A DNA stretch of 57,012 bases from Saprospiraceae bacterium (GTDB taxonomy: Bacteria > Bacteroidota > Bacteroidia > Chitinophagales > Saprospiraceae), in the NCBI GenBank assembly GCA_027080725.1, contig JALWRC010000065.1, positions 1 to 57,012 on the forward strand, read 5' to 3'. Below, in pieces: positions 9,195 to 16,507 of this stretch; positions within the stretch are counted from its first letter, which is position 1; every line of letters starts with the position of its first letter. The translations under genes were made by a program, and so were the position numbers. The notes under the pieces are model-generated. The model was not told the DNA's origin. It saw nothing but the letters and a program-made list of their open reading frames with translations, and ran no database searches.

Positions 9195-9203
9195 GATGAG
9201 ATG

Positions 9204-9718
9204 GTGTGTATTAAAAAGTGCACTAATGAGCTTTCATTAAAAAGCATTTGTATTCATAACAGAATTCATTAATGGAATAGCCTTACTTTTTGGCATTGCC
9301 CCAAAAAGTAACAAAAAGGTCTAGGCGAAATTAAGAGCTATGCGTAGTGGGGCGGCCATACCTTCTGTTGAAGGGAACACGGCAACTATGCTTCGAAGTG
9401 AAGACTGTGCCTTAATGGTACTTAGACCATAGAAGATATAATAACACAATCCCGGGTTAGCGCCGGTTCCCGCTTAGAATTTCGCCGGAATAGGCCATAT
9501 AATACATCTGCCCTGTATAGTAGCCTCTCTTAATCTTGATTGAAGAGTGGACATCTGCTAAAGAGCTACCAAAAGACTTATCTAAACCATAAACATTTAC
9601 ATGTCAATTGTTCTTGTGGAGCAGTCAGGTACCTAAAGCTATTTTCACTCCTGAAGTGACGTATTCCACCTGTGTTTTTCTCATAATTTTTCAAAAAAGT
9701 GCATTTTGTAATACACAC
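9204..9718. mobile_element. MITE-like non-coding element with terminal inverted repeats and flanking 9-bp direct repeat
   Basis: The left end (9204-9224) and the reverse complement of the right end (9698-9718) match at 19 of 21 positions (GTGTGTATTAnAAAnTGCACT). Immediately outside both ends is the same 9-mer, GATGAGATG (9195-9203 and 9719-9727), as expected for a target-site duplication. The 515-bp interior has no open frame of note. It contains a perfect 11-bp hairpin TTACTTTTTGG / CCAAAAAGTAA (9283-9293 / 9301-9311) and a GGCGAAATT / AATTTCGCC pair (9324-9332 / 9478-9486). Its size, ends and lack of coding capacity fit a non-autonomous miniature element. The transposase that would mobilise it is not in the window. 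Confidence 0.6.
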
Positions 9719-9748
9719 GATGAGATGGTGTGTATTACAAAATGCATA
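9698..9748. repeat. Head-to-head junction of two repeat-unit ends (perfect 19-bp inverted repeat)
   Basis: TGCATTTTGTAATACACAC at 9700-9718 is the exact reverse complement of 9728-9746; the 9-nt spacer is GATGAGATG. The left arm is the right end of the element at 9204-9718. The right arm begins a second related unit that ends near 9960 with AGTGTACTTTGTAATACAC. Confidence 0.75.
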
Positions 9749-9773
9749 TAAATGAACAAATGCGTCGTTTTGT

Positions 9774-9964
9774 CACCATTTTTGCATACAACACTTCTCA
9801 AGCATTTAGTCTACTGAACTGGGCAAAAATATCGCCAAAACGGTTTTGGGTGTTTTTATTTACCCTGCACCTCGCAATCGCTCGTACAGGGCTACAAAGA
9901 TGGTATCCCTACGGGATTATTTCAGTTTCTCCAATCAAAAAAGTGTACTTTGTAATACACCATC
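9774..9964 (+). repeat. Dispersed intergenic repeat family A, copy 1
   Basis: This 191-nt stretch aligns collinearly with 39392-39581. Conserved blocks include ATTTTTGCAT, GGGCAAAA, TATCGCCAA, TCGCTCGTA, AAGATGG, GGGATTATTTCAGTTTCTC and AATCAAAAAAGTG followed by TTTGTAATACAC. Its final 25 nt are the same terminal sequence that bounds the MITE-like element to the left. The segment ends about 70 nt before the glycosyltransferase start, so it may carry that gene's promoter. Confidence 0.7.
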
Positions 9965-10032
9965 AATAAAAGCACATCAAAACGAAGTGGACACCTGTTT
10001 GTATATTTGCACATCACAAAACCAGTTCAGCG

Positions 10033-10785
10033 GTGTACCAATCCAAAAAAGTAATCGTCGTCATGCCCGCCTACAACGCGGCAAAAACCATCGAAAAGAC
10101 ATTCCGGGAAATTCCCAGACCGCTTGTGGATGAAGTGATCCTGTGTGATGACGCGAGTAAGGACAATACCGTGGAAGTGGCCCAATCCCTCCACATCAAA
10201 CACATCATCGTGCACGAATCCAACAAGGGATACGGTGCCAATCAAAAATCGCTTTATGACAGGGCATTAAAAGAAGGAGCCGACATCATCATCATGCTCC
10301 ACCCCGACTACCAATACACCCCCAAGCTCATCCCGGCCATGTGCAACGTCATCGGCGAAGGGCTCTACCCCGTCGTCCTCGGCTCCAGAATCTTGGGCAA
10401 GGGAGCACTAAAAGGAGGCATGCCCCTCTATAAATATGTAGCCAATCGCTTCCTGACATTTTTCCAAAATCTATTGATAGGGAGTAAGCTTTCGGAGTTC
10501 CATACCGGGTACCGCGCCTTTAGCAGTGAGGTTTTGCAAAGTATCCCTTACCAACGCAATTCGAATGATTTCGTCTTTGACAATGAGATGCTCTCCCAGA
10601 TTATTTTTAAGGGGTATGAAATTGCTGAAATCACTACTCCGACAAAATATTTTGAAGAAGCCTCTTCCATCAATTTCAAAAGAAGCGCACAATACGGCCT
10701 GGGAGTATTACGCGTCTCCCTTGTTCACTTTTTAGCAAAACGGGGCCTTTGGAATTCTAAGTTGTATTCACAAAGCCCTCCTTAA
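10033..10785 (+). CDS. Family 2 glycosyltransferase (dolichyl-phosphate mannose synthase-like)
   Basis: 250 residues. GT-A fold signature: VIVVMPAYNAAKTI near the N-terminus, EVILCDDASKDNT about 34-46, and IIIMLHPDYQYTPKL about 85-99, where HPDYQY is the metal/substrate segment characteristic of the DPM/DPG-synthase-like subgroup. Then LGSRILGKGALKGGMP and a hydrophobic FLTFFQNLLIGSKLS segment. It probably transfers a sugar from a nucleotide donor to a lipid or glycan carrier at the membrane. The frame opens with GTG at 10033; the next in-frame ATG (Met of MPAYN) would cut the first beta strand, so GTG is preferred. It is a single gene, next to repeat DNA on its 5' side. Confidence 0.88.
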   Translation: MYQSKKVIVVMPAYNAAKTIEKTFREIPRPLVDEVILCDDASKDNTVEVAQSLHIKHIIVHESNKGYGANQKSLYDRALKEGADIIIMLHPDYQYTPKLIPAMCNVIGEGLYPVVLGSRILGKGALKGGMPLYKYVANRFLTFFQNLLIGSKLSEFHTGYRAFSSEVLQSIPYQRNSNDFVFDNEMLSQIIFKGYEIAEITTPTKYFEEASSINFKRSAQYGLGVLRVSLVHFLAKRGLWNSKLYSQSPP

Positions 10786-11015
10786 AGTAAATGTAACTGC
10801 ATGTGTCATATTTTATTCGAAGACTCCCGAAAGGATCTTACATTAATAATAACATGAGGTATAATTTGAATATTTCAGAGGTTGCATAGAGGCAGTATCC
10901 CGCTTCGGGAATCCACCATTTCATACCATAAAACACCTCCCATTATCCACAATAAAAGCAAATTCACTGCAAGGATTCTTTTGATAATGGAAGAGCATTT
11001 GGCATCAATTGTCCA

Positions 11016-12326
11016 CTAAAAGAAGTACGTCACATTGCCGCCCCCGCCGGAGAAGCGCGAGTTGACCACATTGTTGTACTTGGAGCCGAAGGTGTAGCGG
11101 ATATTCGCAAATCCGAAGAGCGAGTAATTGGTCGCGAACAAGCGATTGCGCAGCAACACGTCTTGGATCTGAGCCTGAGACTTGGGTAGATTAATCTGAT
11201 CGCTGATGAAGGAGAGGTAGCCCCCGAGTCCGAAGGTAAGCCCCTTGGCCACCTTCCAATCTACGTTCGTATTGAATGTCAACCGGTTCAACTTCACATC
11301 TTGCAGATACTGGCTATATCCCGCTCCAATCCCGACATTGCCCCAGTTTTGCTTCTGATACAAGTAGGCATCCAAGCTGTGAAAGAACACCAATTCCTTC
11401 TTCTTATTGAAGACCGTTTTCTCCACATACACGTTGTGCTTAGGGCCGATTTTGTAGGTAAGGGTCAGCTGGTTTCTATCGGACTCATCATACTTAAAAA
11501 GGTTGTATTCCGCACCCAAGACCACCGTGTTGGACAACCGGTAGTTATTGGTGATATTCTGAAAAATACTGTAAAAAACCCCCAGTGAAAAATGGTCCGT
11601 GATGGATTTGACATAAGAAGCGTCAACATACTTATTTCTCCGGATGGAAGTAATCGTGCTCGTATCTATAATTTCGTTGAGAGAGTCTCGAAAATAAAAA
11701 TTGGACTCCCGATAATTCAGCCCCGCCGAAAAGCGTACCTTACTCTCCTTGGTAACGCGATTGGCCCGAAGATTGCCGCGCAGGTTGAAGTTATTGTAAT
11801 TGGATTCGCCGGAGAAAAAACCACCTGTCCCCAGGGAAAACACCCAACTGTTCCAAGGATCTACAGGGAGGTCTTCTTCCGTTACCTGTTTGGGGATATT
11901 TACGCTGTACTCGATCTTATCCTTCAGCGAAGAGCGCAACAGGTATTGGAGCATTCCTTCCTTAAATGCGCTCATGATGGCATCATTGACCAATTTATCC
12001 GTATCGTCACTTGCCGTCACGGTGGATATCGTATCCGTTATCCCATCATATTCGTTCAGCCCGGTGAAGTACAAGGTCAACTTATCCCCTCCGGATCCCA
12101 CTCCCTGGCTGGTGACCAATACATGGATGTCTGCTGATTGGGGGTCACGAACGAAATTGACGTAATCGATGGTGTTGCGTATCGCGTCAAAATCGCACTG
12201 CCATCGACAATCCAAAAAGACGTTGGGCGCCCCTTCGACGAAGGTGGCTTCGGTCGTTTGAGCTGTTATGGGATGTAAAATGATTAACCACACAAAAAAC
12301 ACAACAAAAGAGTAAGGTAAGCGCAT
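11016..12326 (-). CDS. Outer-membrane beta-barrel protein of unknown function
   Basis: I favour the start at 12326 (MRLPYSFVVFFVWLIILHPITAQ, a good signal peptide); an upstream Met at 12353 would add nine residues. About 436 residues. The N-terminal periplasmic part includes NVFLDCRWQCDFDAIRNTI, with two Cys, followed by strands rich in Asp and Ser (VLVTSQGVGSGGDKLTLYF). The C-terminal two thirds are alternating amphipathic strands typical of a beta-barrel (YTFGSKYNNVVNSRF, ending in NVTYFF, an aromatic terminal strand). Related proteins are common and uncharacterised in Bacteroidota. It lies on the same strand as the lipoprotein gene 12575-13096, separated by about 250 nt. Confidence 0.75.
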   Translation of the reverse strand: MRLPYSFVVFFVWLIILHPITAQTTEATFVEGAPNVFLDCRWQCDFDAIRNTIDYVNFVRDPQSADIHVLVTSQGVGSGGDKLTLYFTGLNEYDGITDTISTVTASDDTDKLVNDAIMSAFKEGMLQYLLRSSLKDKIEYSVNIPKQVTEEDLPVDPWNSWVFSLGTGGFFSGESNYNNFNLRGNLRANRVTKESKVRFSAGLNYRESNFYFRDSLNEIIDTSTITSIRRNKYVDASYVKSITDHFSLGVFYSIFQNITNNYRLSNTVVLGAEYNLFKYDESDRNQLTLTYKIGPKHNVYVEKTVFNKKKELVFFHSLDAYLYQKQNWGNVGIGAGYSQYLQDVKLNRLTFNTNVDWKVAKGLTFGLGGYLSFISDQINLPKSQAQIQDVLLRNRLFATNYSLFGFANIRYTFGSKYNNVVNSRFSGGGGNVTYFF

Positions 12327-12574
12327 TGGATTAGGTTTTGTCAGAAATGTCATAAAAAAGCAATGCTATGTGAAGGGGCACCCTTCCTTCGGGCATGGCA
12401 CATAAAGAACAAACGCCATCCAACGGATTTTGTTATATATCCTTTACAAAAGTAAGGGAACTACTCCACCTCATCGCGCAATGAGTGCGTATTACATCCC
12501 CTGGTATGAAATGGTTGAATTGCAGTTCATACAACATCCGGAGTGTAGGGCCAAAACGCCATTCTGCATTCTAT

Positions 12575-13096
12575 CTATCCTTCCGTAAATCCGGCAAATT
12601 TCAAGAACATATGCTGCTGACTGTACACGGAGATATTTCGAAGGGTAAGCACAATTTCGATATTAAAAAACGGTTCCTTCATATATTTGAGGACATTGGC
12701 CGTGCCCGGAATCAGCCGTATGAGGCGTCCTTTTTCGTTGACAACAGGCTGAACATAGGCGATTTCAATTCGCTTATTGGGATCATTGGTATCACTTATA
12801 TAGACATTTATCTCCGAGAATCGTCCGAAATCATACACCGACCCGTCAGCGGTCTCCAGCCACATATCGTGTGATAGCACTTCTGTTACCTGATCCCGGG
12901 AAATATTGCTGGACTGTAGAGCGGCATCCAGAGAAGATGCGACCCTAAAAACTTTAGAGTACCTTTTGAAAGTGCTCAGCCCACCGGGCACCTCGTAGTT
13001 GAAGGGGTACTCCATGGTAAAAACTGGTGCCGGTGGCTTCTTACACCCGGACAAAAGGAGCGAAAGAGGCAAAATGACTATCAAGATTCTTTTCAT
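12575..13096 (-). CDS. Hypothetical lipoprotein
   Basis: I start at the second Met (MKRILIVILPLSLLLSGCKK), which gives a standard signal peptide and a LLSGC lipobox with the lipidated Cys at about residue 18; the frame begins three codons earlier. About 173 residues. The mature protein has PAPVFTMEYPFNYEVPGG followed by mixed alpha/beta sequence, with no family I recognise. The predicted location is the periplasmic face of a membrane. It is divergently oriented to the GCS2-CBS gene at 13180 with 83 nt between the two starts, so they share a promoter region. Confidence 0.75.
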   Translation of the reverse strand: MKRILIVILPLSLLLSGCKKPPAPVFTMEYPFNYEVPGGLSTFKRYSKVFRVASSLDAALQSSNISRDQVTEVLSHDMWLETADGSVYDFGRFSEINVYISDTNDPNKRIEIAYVQPVVNEKGRLIRLIPGTANVLKYMKEPFFNIEIVLTLRNISVYSQQHMFLKFAGFTEG

Positions 13097-13179
13097 TGGC
13101 AACATAACGCCTTAATTATTAAAATATTTTCTTAATTTGGCAGATTAATTGATAGTAATACATAAATCAACAGGTCAAT

Positions 13180-15114
13180 ATGGGAGAGCAAAAAGTCAGT
13201 TTATTGTCGAGTGAAAAGGACATGCAAAAGTTTGTGCAACATCTATTAGACGATGTAGAGGCATTGGACTACATGTTAAAAAATGATTGGTTTGAGAACG
13301 ATATCGTCCGTATCGGGGCAGAACAAGAGATGTGTTTGGTCGACAATGAGACTTATCGCCCTGCCCTTGTAGCCATGGAAGCCTTAGAAAAACTGAAAGA
13401 CTACGACTGGGTAGAAACCGAGTTGGCAAAATTCAATCTCGAAATAGGGATGACTCCGCGCAAATTTGCCGCCTCTTGCCTAAGAGAAATGGAGGAAGAG
13501 ACCTTGGAGCGCTTGCACATTATTCAAGAAGCCCTTGAAGAGCTCAATACAAGCCTCATTTTGACCGGCATCTTGCCCACCTTAAAAAAATATCATCTCG
13601 AACTGGAGAACCTTACTCCCAAGCGACGCTATTTCGCACTCATGGAAGCACTTAAGCAACAAATGATTAGCGGTACTTTTGAGTTGTACATGGAGGGAAT
13701 TGATGAGTTGAAGATAAAACACAACTCCCCCTTGTTGGAAGCGTGCAATACGAGCTTTCAGTTGCACCTGCAAGTTGCACCGGACAACTTTGTCAAGATG
13801 TACAACATCGCTCAGGCGCTCACGGGCCCCATTCTAGCAGTTGCTGCCAATTCTCCGATTGTGTTTGGACGCAGATTGTGGCACGAATCCAGGATTGCCC
13901 TCTTCCAACAAAGTCTCGACACCCGTTCCTCCCACGAGCATATGCGTGAGCGCTCTCCCAGGGTGCATTTTGGCAAGGATTGGATCAATGACTCTATTCT
14001 GGAAATCTACCGCGAAGATATTGCGCGCTTCCGCACACTCATCGCTCCGGACCAAAGTGAAAACTCTTTGGAACTGATTAAGAAAGGGAAAGTACCCAAA
14101 CTCATCGCTCTGCAAGTCCACAATTCGACCATCTATCGCTGGAACCGGCCCTGCTACGGGATATCAGACACCGGAAAACCCCACTTGAGAATTGAAGCGA
14201 GGGTATTTCCTTCCGGGCCTTCTGTCCTGGACGAGATGGCTGTCGCCGCCTTCTGGCTCGGCTGCATGCAAGGCCTGGCCAATGAGACTGATGATGTCCG
14301 CAAGCATATGTCCTTTGCAGATGTCCGGGATAACTTCATGAAGGCCACCCAATATAGTCTGGATTCTAAATTCACTTGGTTTGAAGATGAAAAGATATCC
14401 GCTATTGACCTCCTACGCACCAAACTCTTACCCTTGGCTCAAAGAGGCCTAAAGTCGGTCGGTATTGCCGAGGCAGATATCGAGCGGTATCTCGGGGTCA
14501 TAGAGGCTCGGATCAATACCCACCGCAATGGAGCCCGGTGGCAACTGAGGGGATATACCCACCTTCTGGAGAAGACCGTGCAAGATGAAGCATTGACTTG
14601 CCTCACTGCCTCCATAATCAAACATCAACGCCAAAACCTGCCGGTGCACGAATGGGCAGAACCCAAACTCGGGGACTTACCCAATTATGTCTCTTCCGAA
14701 TTGCACGTCATGGAGTGCATGCAGACCGACCTAATCACCGTCCAAAAAGATGATATTGTCGAATTTGTCGCCGACCTCATGGATTGGAATAAAATCCGCT
14801 ATGCTCCGGTAGAAGACACCAAGGGTAATCTTGTCGGACTGATCACAGCCCGTATGCTGCTCCGCCATTTTGTCAAACGCTGTAAACTCAAAGACAACAA
14901 GCCGGTCAAAGTCGAAAAAATCATGATAAAAAACCCGGAAACCATAGATTCGATGGCGTCAATTTTTGATGCCCTCAGGATTATGCGAGAAAAAGGCATT
15001 GGCGCCCTTCCTGTAGTCACGGACGATAACCAACTCGTCGGCATCCTCACCGAACACGATTTCCTCAACCTCTCTGTCCGGTTGTTGGAGCGACAGGCAA
15101 AACGGAAAATGTAA
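13180..15114 (+). CDS. Glutamate-cysteine ligase (GCS2) family protein fused to a C-terminal CBS pair
   Basis: 644 residues. The N-terminal two thirds (to about residue 470) resemble the GCS2/YbdK carboxylate-amine ligase fold: RIGAEQEMCLVD near residue 45-56, LEIGMTPRKF, SFQLHLQV about 193-200, and GPILAVAANSPIVFGRRLW about 212-230, followed by RIEARVFPSGPSVLDEMAVAAFW. The C-terminal part from about 505 carries two CBS motifs (MQTDLITVQKDD...GLITARMLLRHF and IMIKNPETI...GILTEHDFLNL), which usually bind adenine nucleotides. Family knowledge: GCS2 proteins ligate glutamate to an amine. Inference: a ligase regulated by adenylate charge. Whether it makes gamma-glutamylcysteine or another product cannot be read here. 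It is a single-gene transcript from the divergent region. Confidence 0.85.
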   Translation: MGEQKVSLLSSEKDMQKFVQHLLDDVEALDYMLKNDWFENDIVRIGAEQEMCLVDNETYRPALVAMEALEKLKDYDWVETELAKFNLEIGMTPRKFAASCLREMEEETLERLHIIQEALEELNTSLILTGILPTLKKYHLELENLTPKRRYFALMEALKQQMISGTFELYMEGIDELKIKHNSPLLEACNTSFQLHLQVAPDNFVKMYNIAQALTGPILAVAANSPIVFGRRLWHESRIALFQQSLDTRSSHEHMRERSPRVHFGKDWINDSILEIYREDIARFRTLIAPDQSENSLELIKKGKVPKLIALQVHNSTIYRWNRPCYGISDTGKPHLRIEARVFPSGPSVLDEMAVAAFWLGCMQGLANETDDVRKHMSFADVRDNFMKATQYSLDSKFTWFEDEKISAIDLLRTKLLPLAQRGLKSVGIAEADIERYLGVIEARINTHRNGARWQLRGYTHLLEKTVQDEALTCLTASIIKHQRQNLPVHEWAEPKLGDLPNYVSSELHVMECMQTDLITVQKDDIVEFVADLMDWNKIRYAPVEDTKGNLVGLITARMLLRHFVKRCKLKDNKPVKVEKIMIKNPETIDSMASIFDALRIMREKGIGALPVVTDDNQLVGILTEHDFLNLSVRLLERQAKRKM

Positions 15115-15196
15115 TTGCTCCATCCCACAATTGCTCCCATCATAAAAGAAAGCAAATGCAGGATGGGTGGTATGATCCTAACAAACGGATGAAGCA

Positions 15197-16144
15197 TTAT
15201 GCATCCTCCTCCGGTGTACTCGGCGTGATATCTTCTATTTCGACATCCTTGGTGGCCCGGTCATTGCCTTCTGCCATTTTTTTAGCTTTGTCAAAGAAGC
15301 TATCCTTGCCTTCAAAGAGGCTTCCCCCGACGGACATATCATCATCTGCAAATCCGTCCTTGTTCTTGTCCTTAGCCGCTTCCTCTGCTGCGATGGCATC
15401 TTCTCTCTTTATGAAATCGTCGATTTTTTCGTTGGTCGTTTCGATGACCTGCTTTGCTTTTTCCACTAAGGCTTCTTTTCCCTCAGAAAGCTTTTCCCCG
15501 AGTTTTTCAGAGACTTTACCGCCCTCATCCAAAATGGGTTTGCCGACGTCACCTGCCGTCTCCGCCACCTTATCCACTAAATCCGCCCCTTTATCCAATA
15601 CCGTTTTCCCGACATTCTCTGCTACACTTGCGACGGAACCCAACACACTTCCAGCCGTAGATACCCCATCTCCAAAGTCTTCTTTCACCTTATGAGCGCC
15701 TTCTGTAAAAGCATCTGTCAAGTCTCCGGCTACATCCTTGTTGGTTTCCACGGCGCTCGATGCGACATCCACCGTTTTATCTACTACCTCCGAGGTGACC
15801 TCCTTCGTTTTGTCATACACTTTGCCCGCTACATCCTTGGTGGTTTCCACGGCACTCGATGCGACATCCACCGTTTTATCTACTACCTCCGAGGTTATTT
15901 CCTTAGCCTTATCAAAAGCCTCTCCGGCAACATCCTTGGTAACCTCCATGGCATCTGAAGCCATATCCATGGTTTTATCTGCTACCTCCGAAGCCACCTC
16001 CTTGGTTTTATCATATATGTCCGCAGTCGTTTCTTTTGCGGCATCCAGCAAGTCTCCTGCACTGTCTACCGCTTTATTCAATCCTGATTTTGCTAAAGAT
16101 TCCGCTCCAAATAGCAATCGTTTTAATCCACTAAAAAGTCCCAT
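15197..16144 (-). CDS. LEA/apolipoprotein-like repetitive helical protein
   Basis: I place the start at 16144 (MGLFSGLKRLLFGAES); the longer frame to 16249 prepends atypical sequence. 315 residues, almost entirely Lys, Asp, Glu, Ala, Val and Thr, with heptad/11-mer periodicity (TKEVASEVADKTMDMAS-type segments). Three 33-residue repeats each contain a VDKTVDVASSAVET-like core, matching 99-nt DNA repeats at 15733-16029. Later segments LVDKVAETAGDVGK and EKLGEKLSEGKEALVEKAKQ continue the pattern, and the C-terminus is acidic. Such proteins resemble late-embryogenesis-abundant or YtxH-type proteins that protect proteins or membranes under desiccation or stress. It lacks a signal peptide, so it is probably cytoplasmic. 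Function is by analogy only. Confidence 0.75.
   Translation of the reverse strand: MGLFSGLKRLLFGAESLAKSGLNKAVDSAGDLLDAAKETTADIYDKTKEVASEVADKTMDMASDAMEVTKDVAGEAFDKAKEITSEVVDKTVDVASSAVETTKDVAGKVYDKTKEVTSEVVDKTVDVASSAVETNKDVAGDLTDAFTEGAHKVKEDFGDGVSTAGSVLGSVASVAENVGKTVLDKGADLVDKVAETAGDVGKPILDEGGKVSEKLGEKLSEGKEALVEKAKQVIETTNEKIDDFIKREDAIAAEEAAKDKNKDGFADDDMSVGGSLFEGKDSFFDKAKKMAEGNDRATKDVEIEDITPSTPEEDA
15733..16029 (-). repeat. 99-nt tandem repeats inside the LEA-like gene
   Basis: Units start at 15733, 15832 and 15931. The first two differ at only a few positions over more than 60 nt; the third is more diverged. They encode 33-residue units, so unit gain or loss would keep the frame. Confidence 0.8.
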
Positions 16145-16260
16145 TATTACAATTTTTACATGAAAAATACAGCCAATAACGTCCGATGTTCGCCGGCAAA
16201 AAGCGCACACCTGACCGGCTGCAAGGTACGACAAAAACCTTTTTAACACTTATATTACAA

Positions 16261-16292
16261 GACAAAAAATAACGCTACATCACTATTAGCGT
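16261..16292 (-). terminator. Putative Rho-independent terminator
   Basis: On the minus strand ACGCTA (16292-16287) pairs with TAGCGT (16277-16272) across a 9-nt loop and is followed by TATTTTTT. It lies about 215 nt past the stop of the T9SS operon (16508) and ahead of the LEA-like gene, so it would separate the two transcripts. The stem is short (6 bp), so strength is uncertain. Confidence 0.5.
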
Positions 16293-16376
16293 GCAAAGGG
16301 GATTTTTGACGCTTCAGAAAAAGATTGTTATTTATGGCATTTGGATTACGAAACCTCCTCTATGTTATACTTTAAT

Positions 16377-16453
16377 TTCACTTTTTTGCCTCGGCGCTGC
16401 CTGCTGTATCCAATTTTGAGTTCTTACCACAACTTTTTTACATCAAAGGCCCG
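16377..16453 (+). repeat. Dispersed intergenic repeat family C, copy 2
   Basis: Aligns with 2153-2230 in the same orientation, with shared blocks TTTTTTGCC, GCGCT, CCAATTT, TTCTT, CCA, AACTTTTTT and AAGG. It lies just past the stop of the minus-strand T9SS gene. Confidence 0.6.
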
Positions 16454-16507
16454 GCAAAACAAAATTTTTCACGTACCTGCATGCCGGGAAATATTTCCAA
16501 ATAAAAT

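Larger units (their letters stand above)
16145..16507. other. Intergenic region between two minus-strand genes
   Basis: 363 bases. It holds the 5' region of the LEA-like gene (lower coordinates), a terminator-like hairpin for the operon above it (16261-16292), and repeat family C copy 2 (16377-16453). No coding sequence. Confidence 0.55.

Noticed and set aside
9730-9969. 79-codon plus-strand open frame
   Set aside because: It is the translation of repeat family A and of a repeat end, with no coding character.
10943-10951. TTATCCACA, a perfect DnaA box, in an intergenic spacer
   Set aside because: It is single; no cluster or AT-rich unwinding element accompanies it, so it is not evidence of oriC.
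15197-16249. CRISPR-like repeated DNA near 15.7-16.0 kb
   Set aside because: The 99-nt repeats are in frame within a coding gene and lack spacers.
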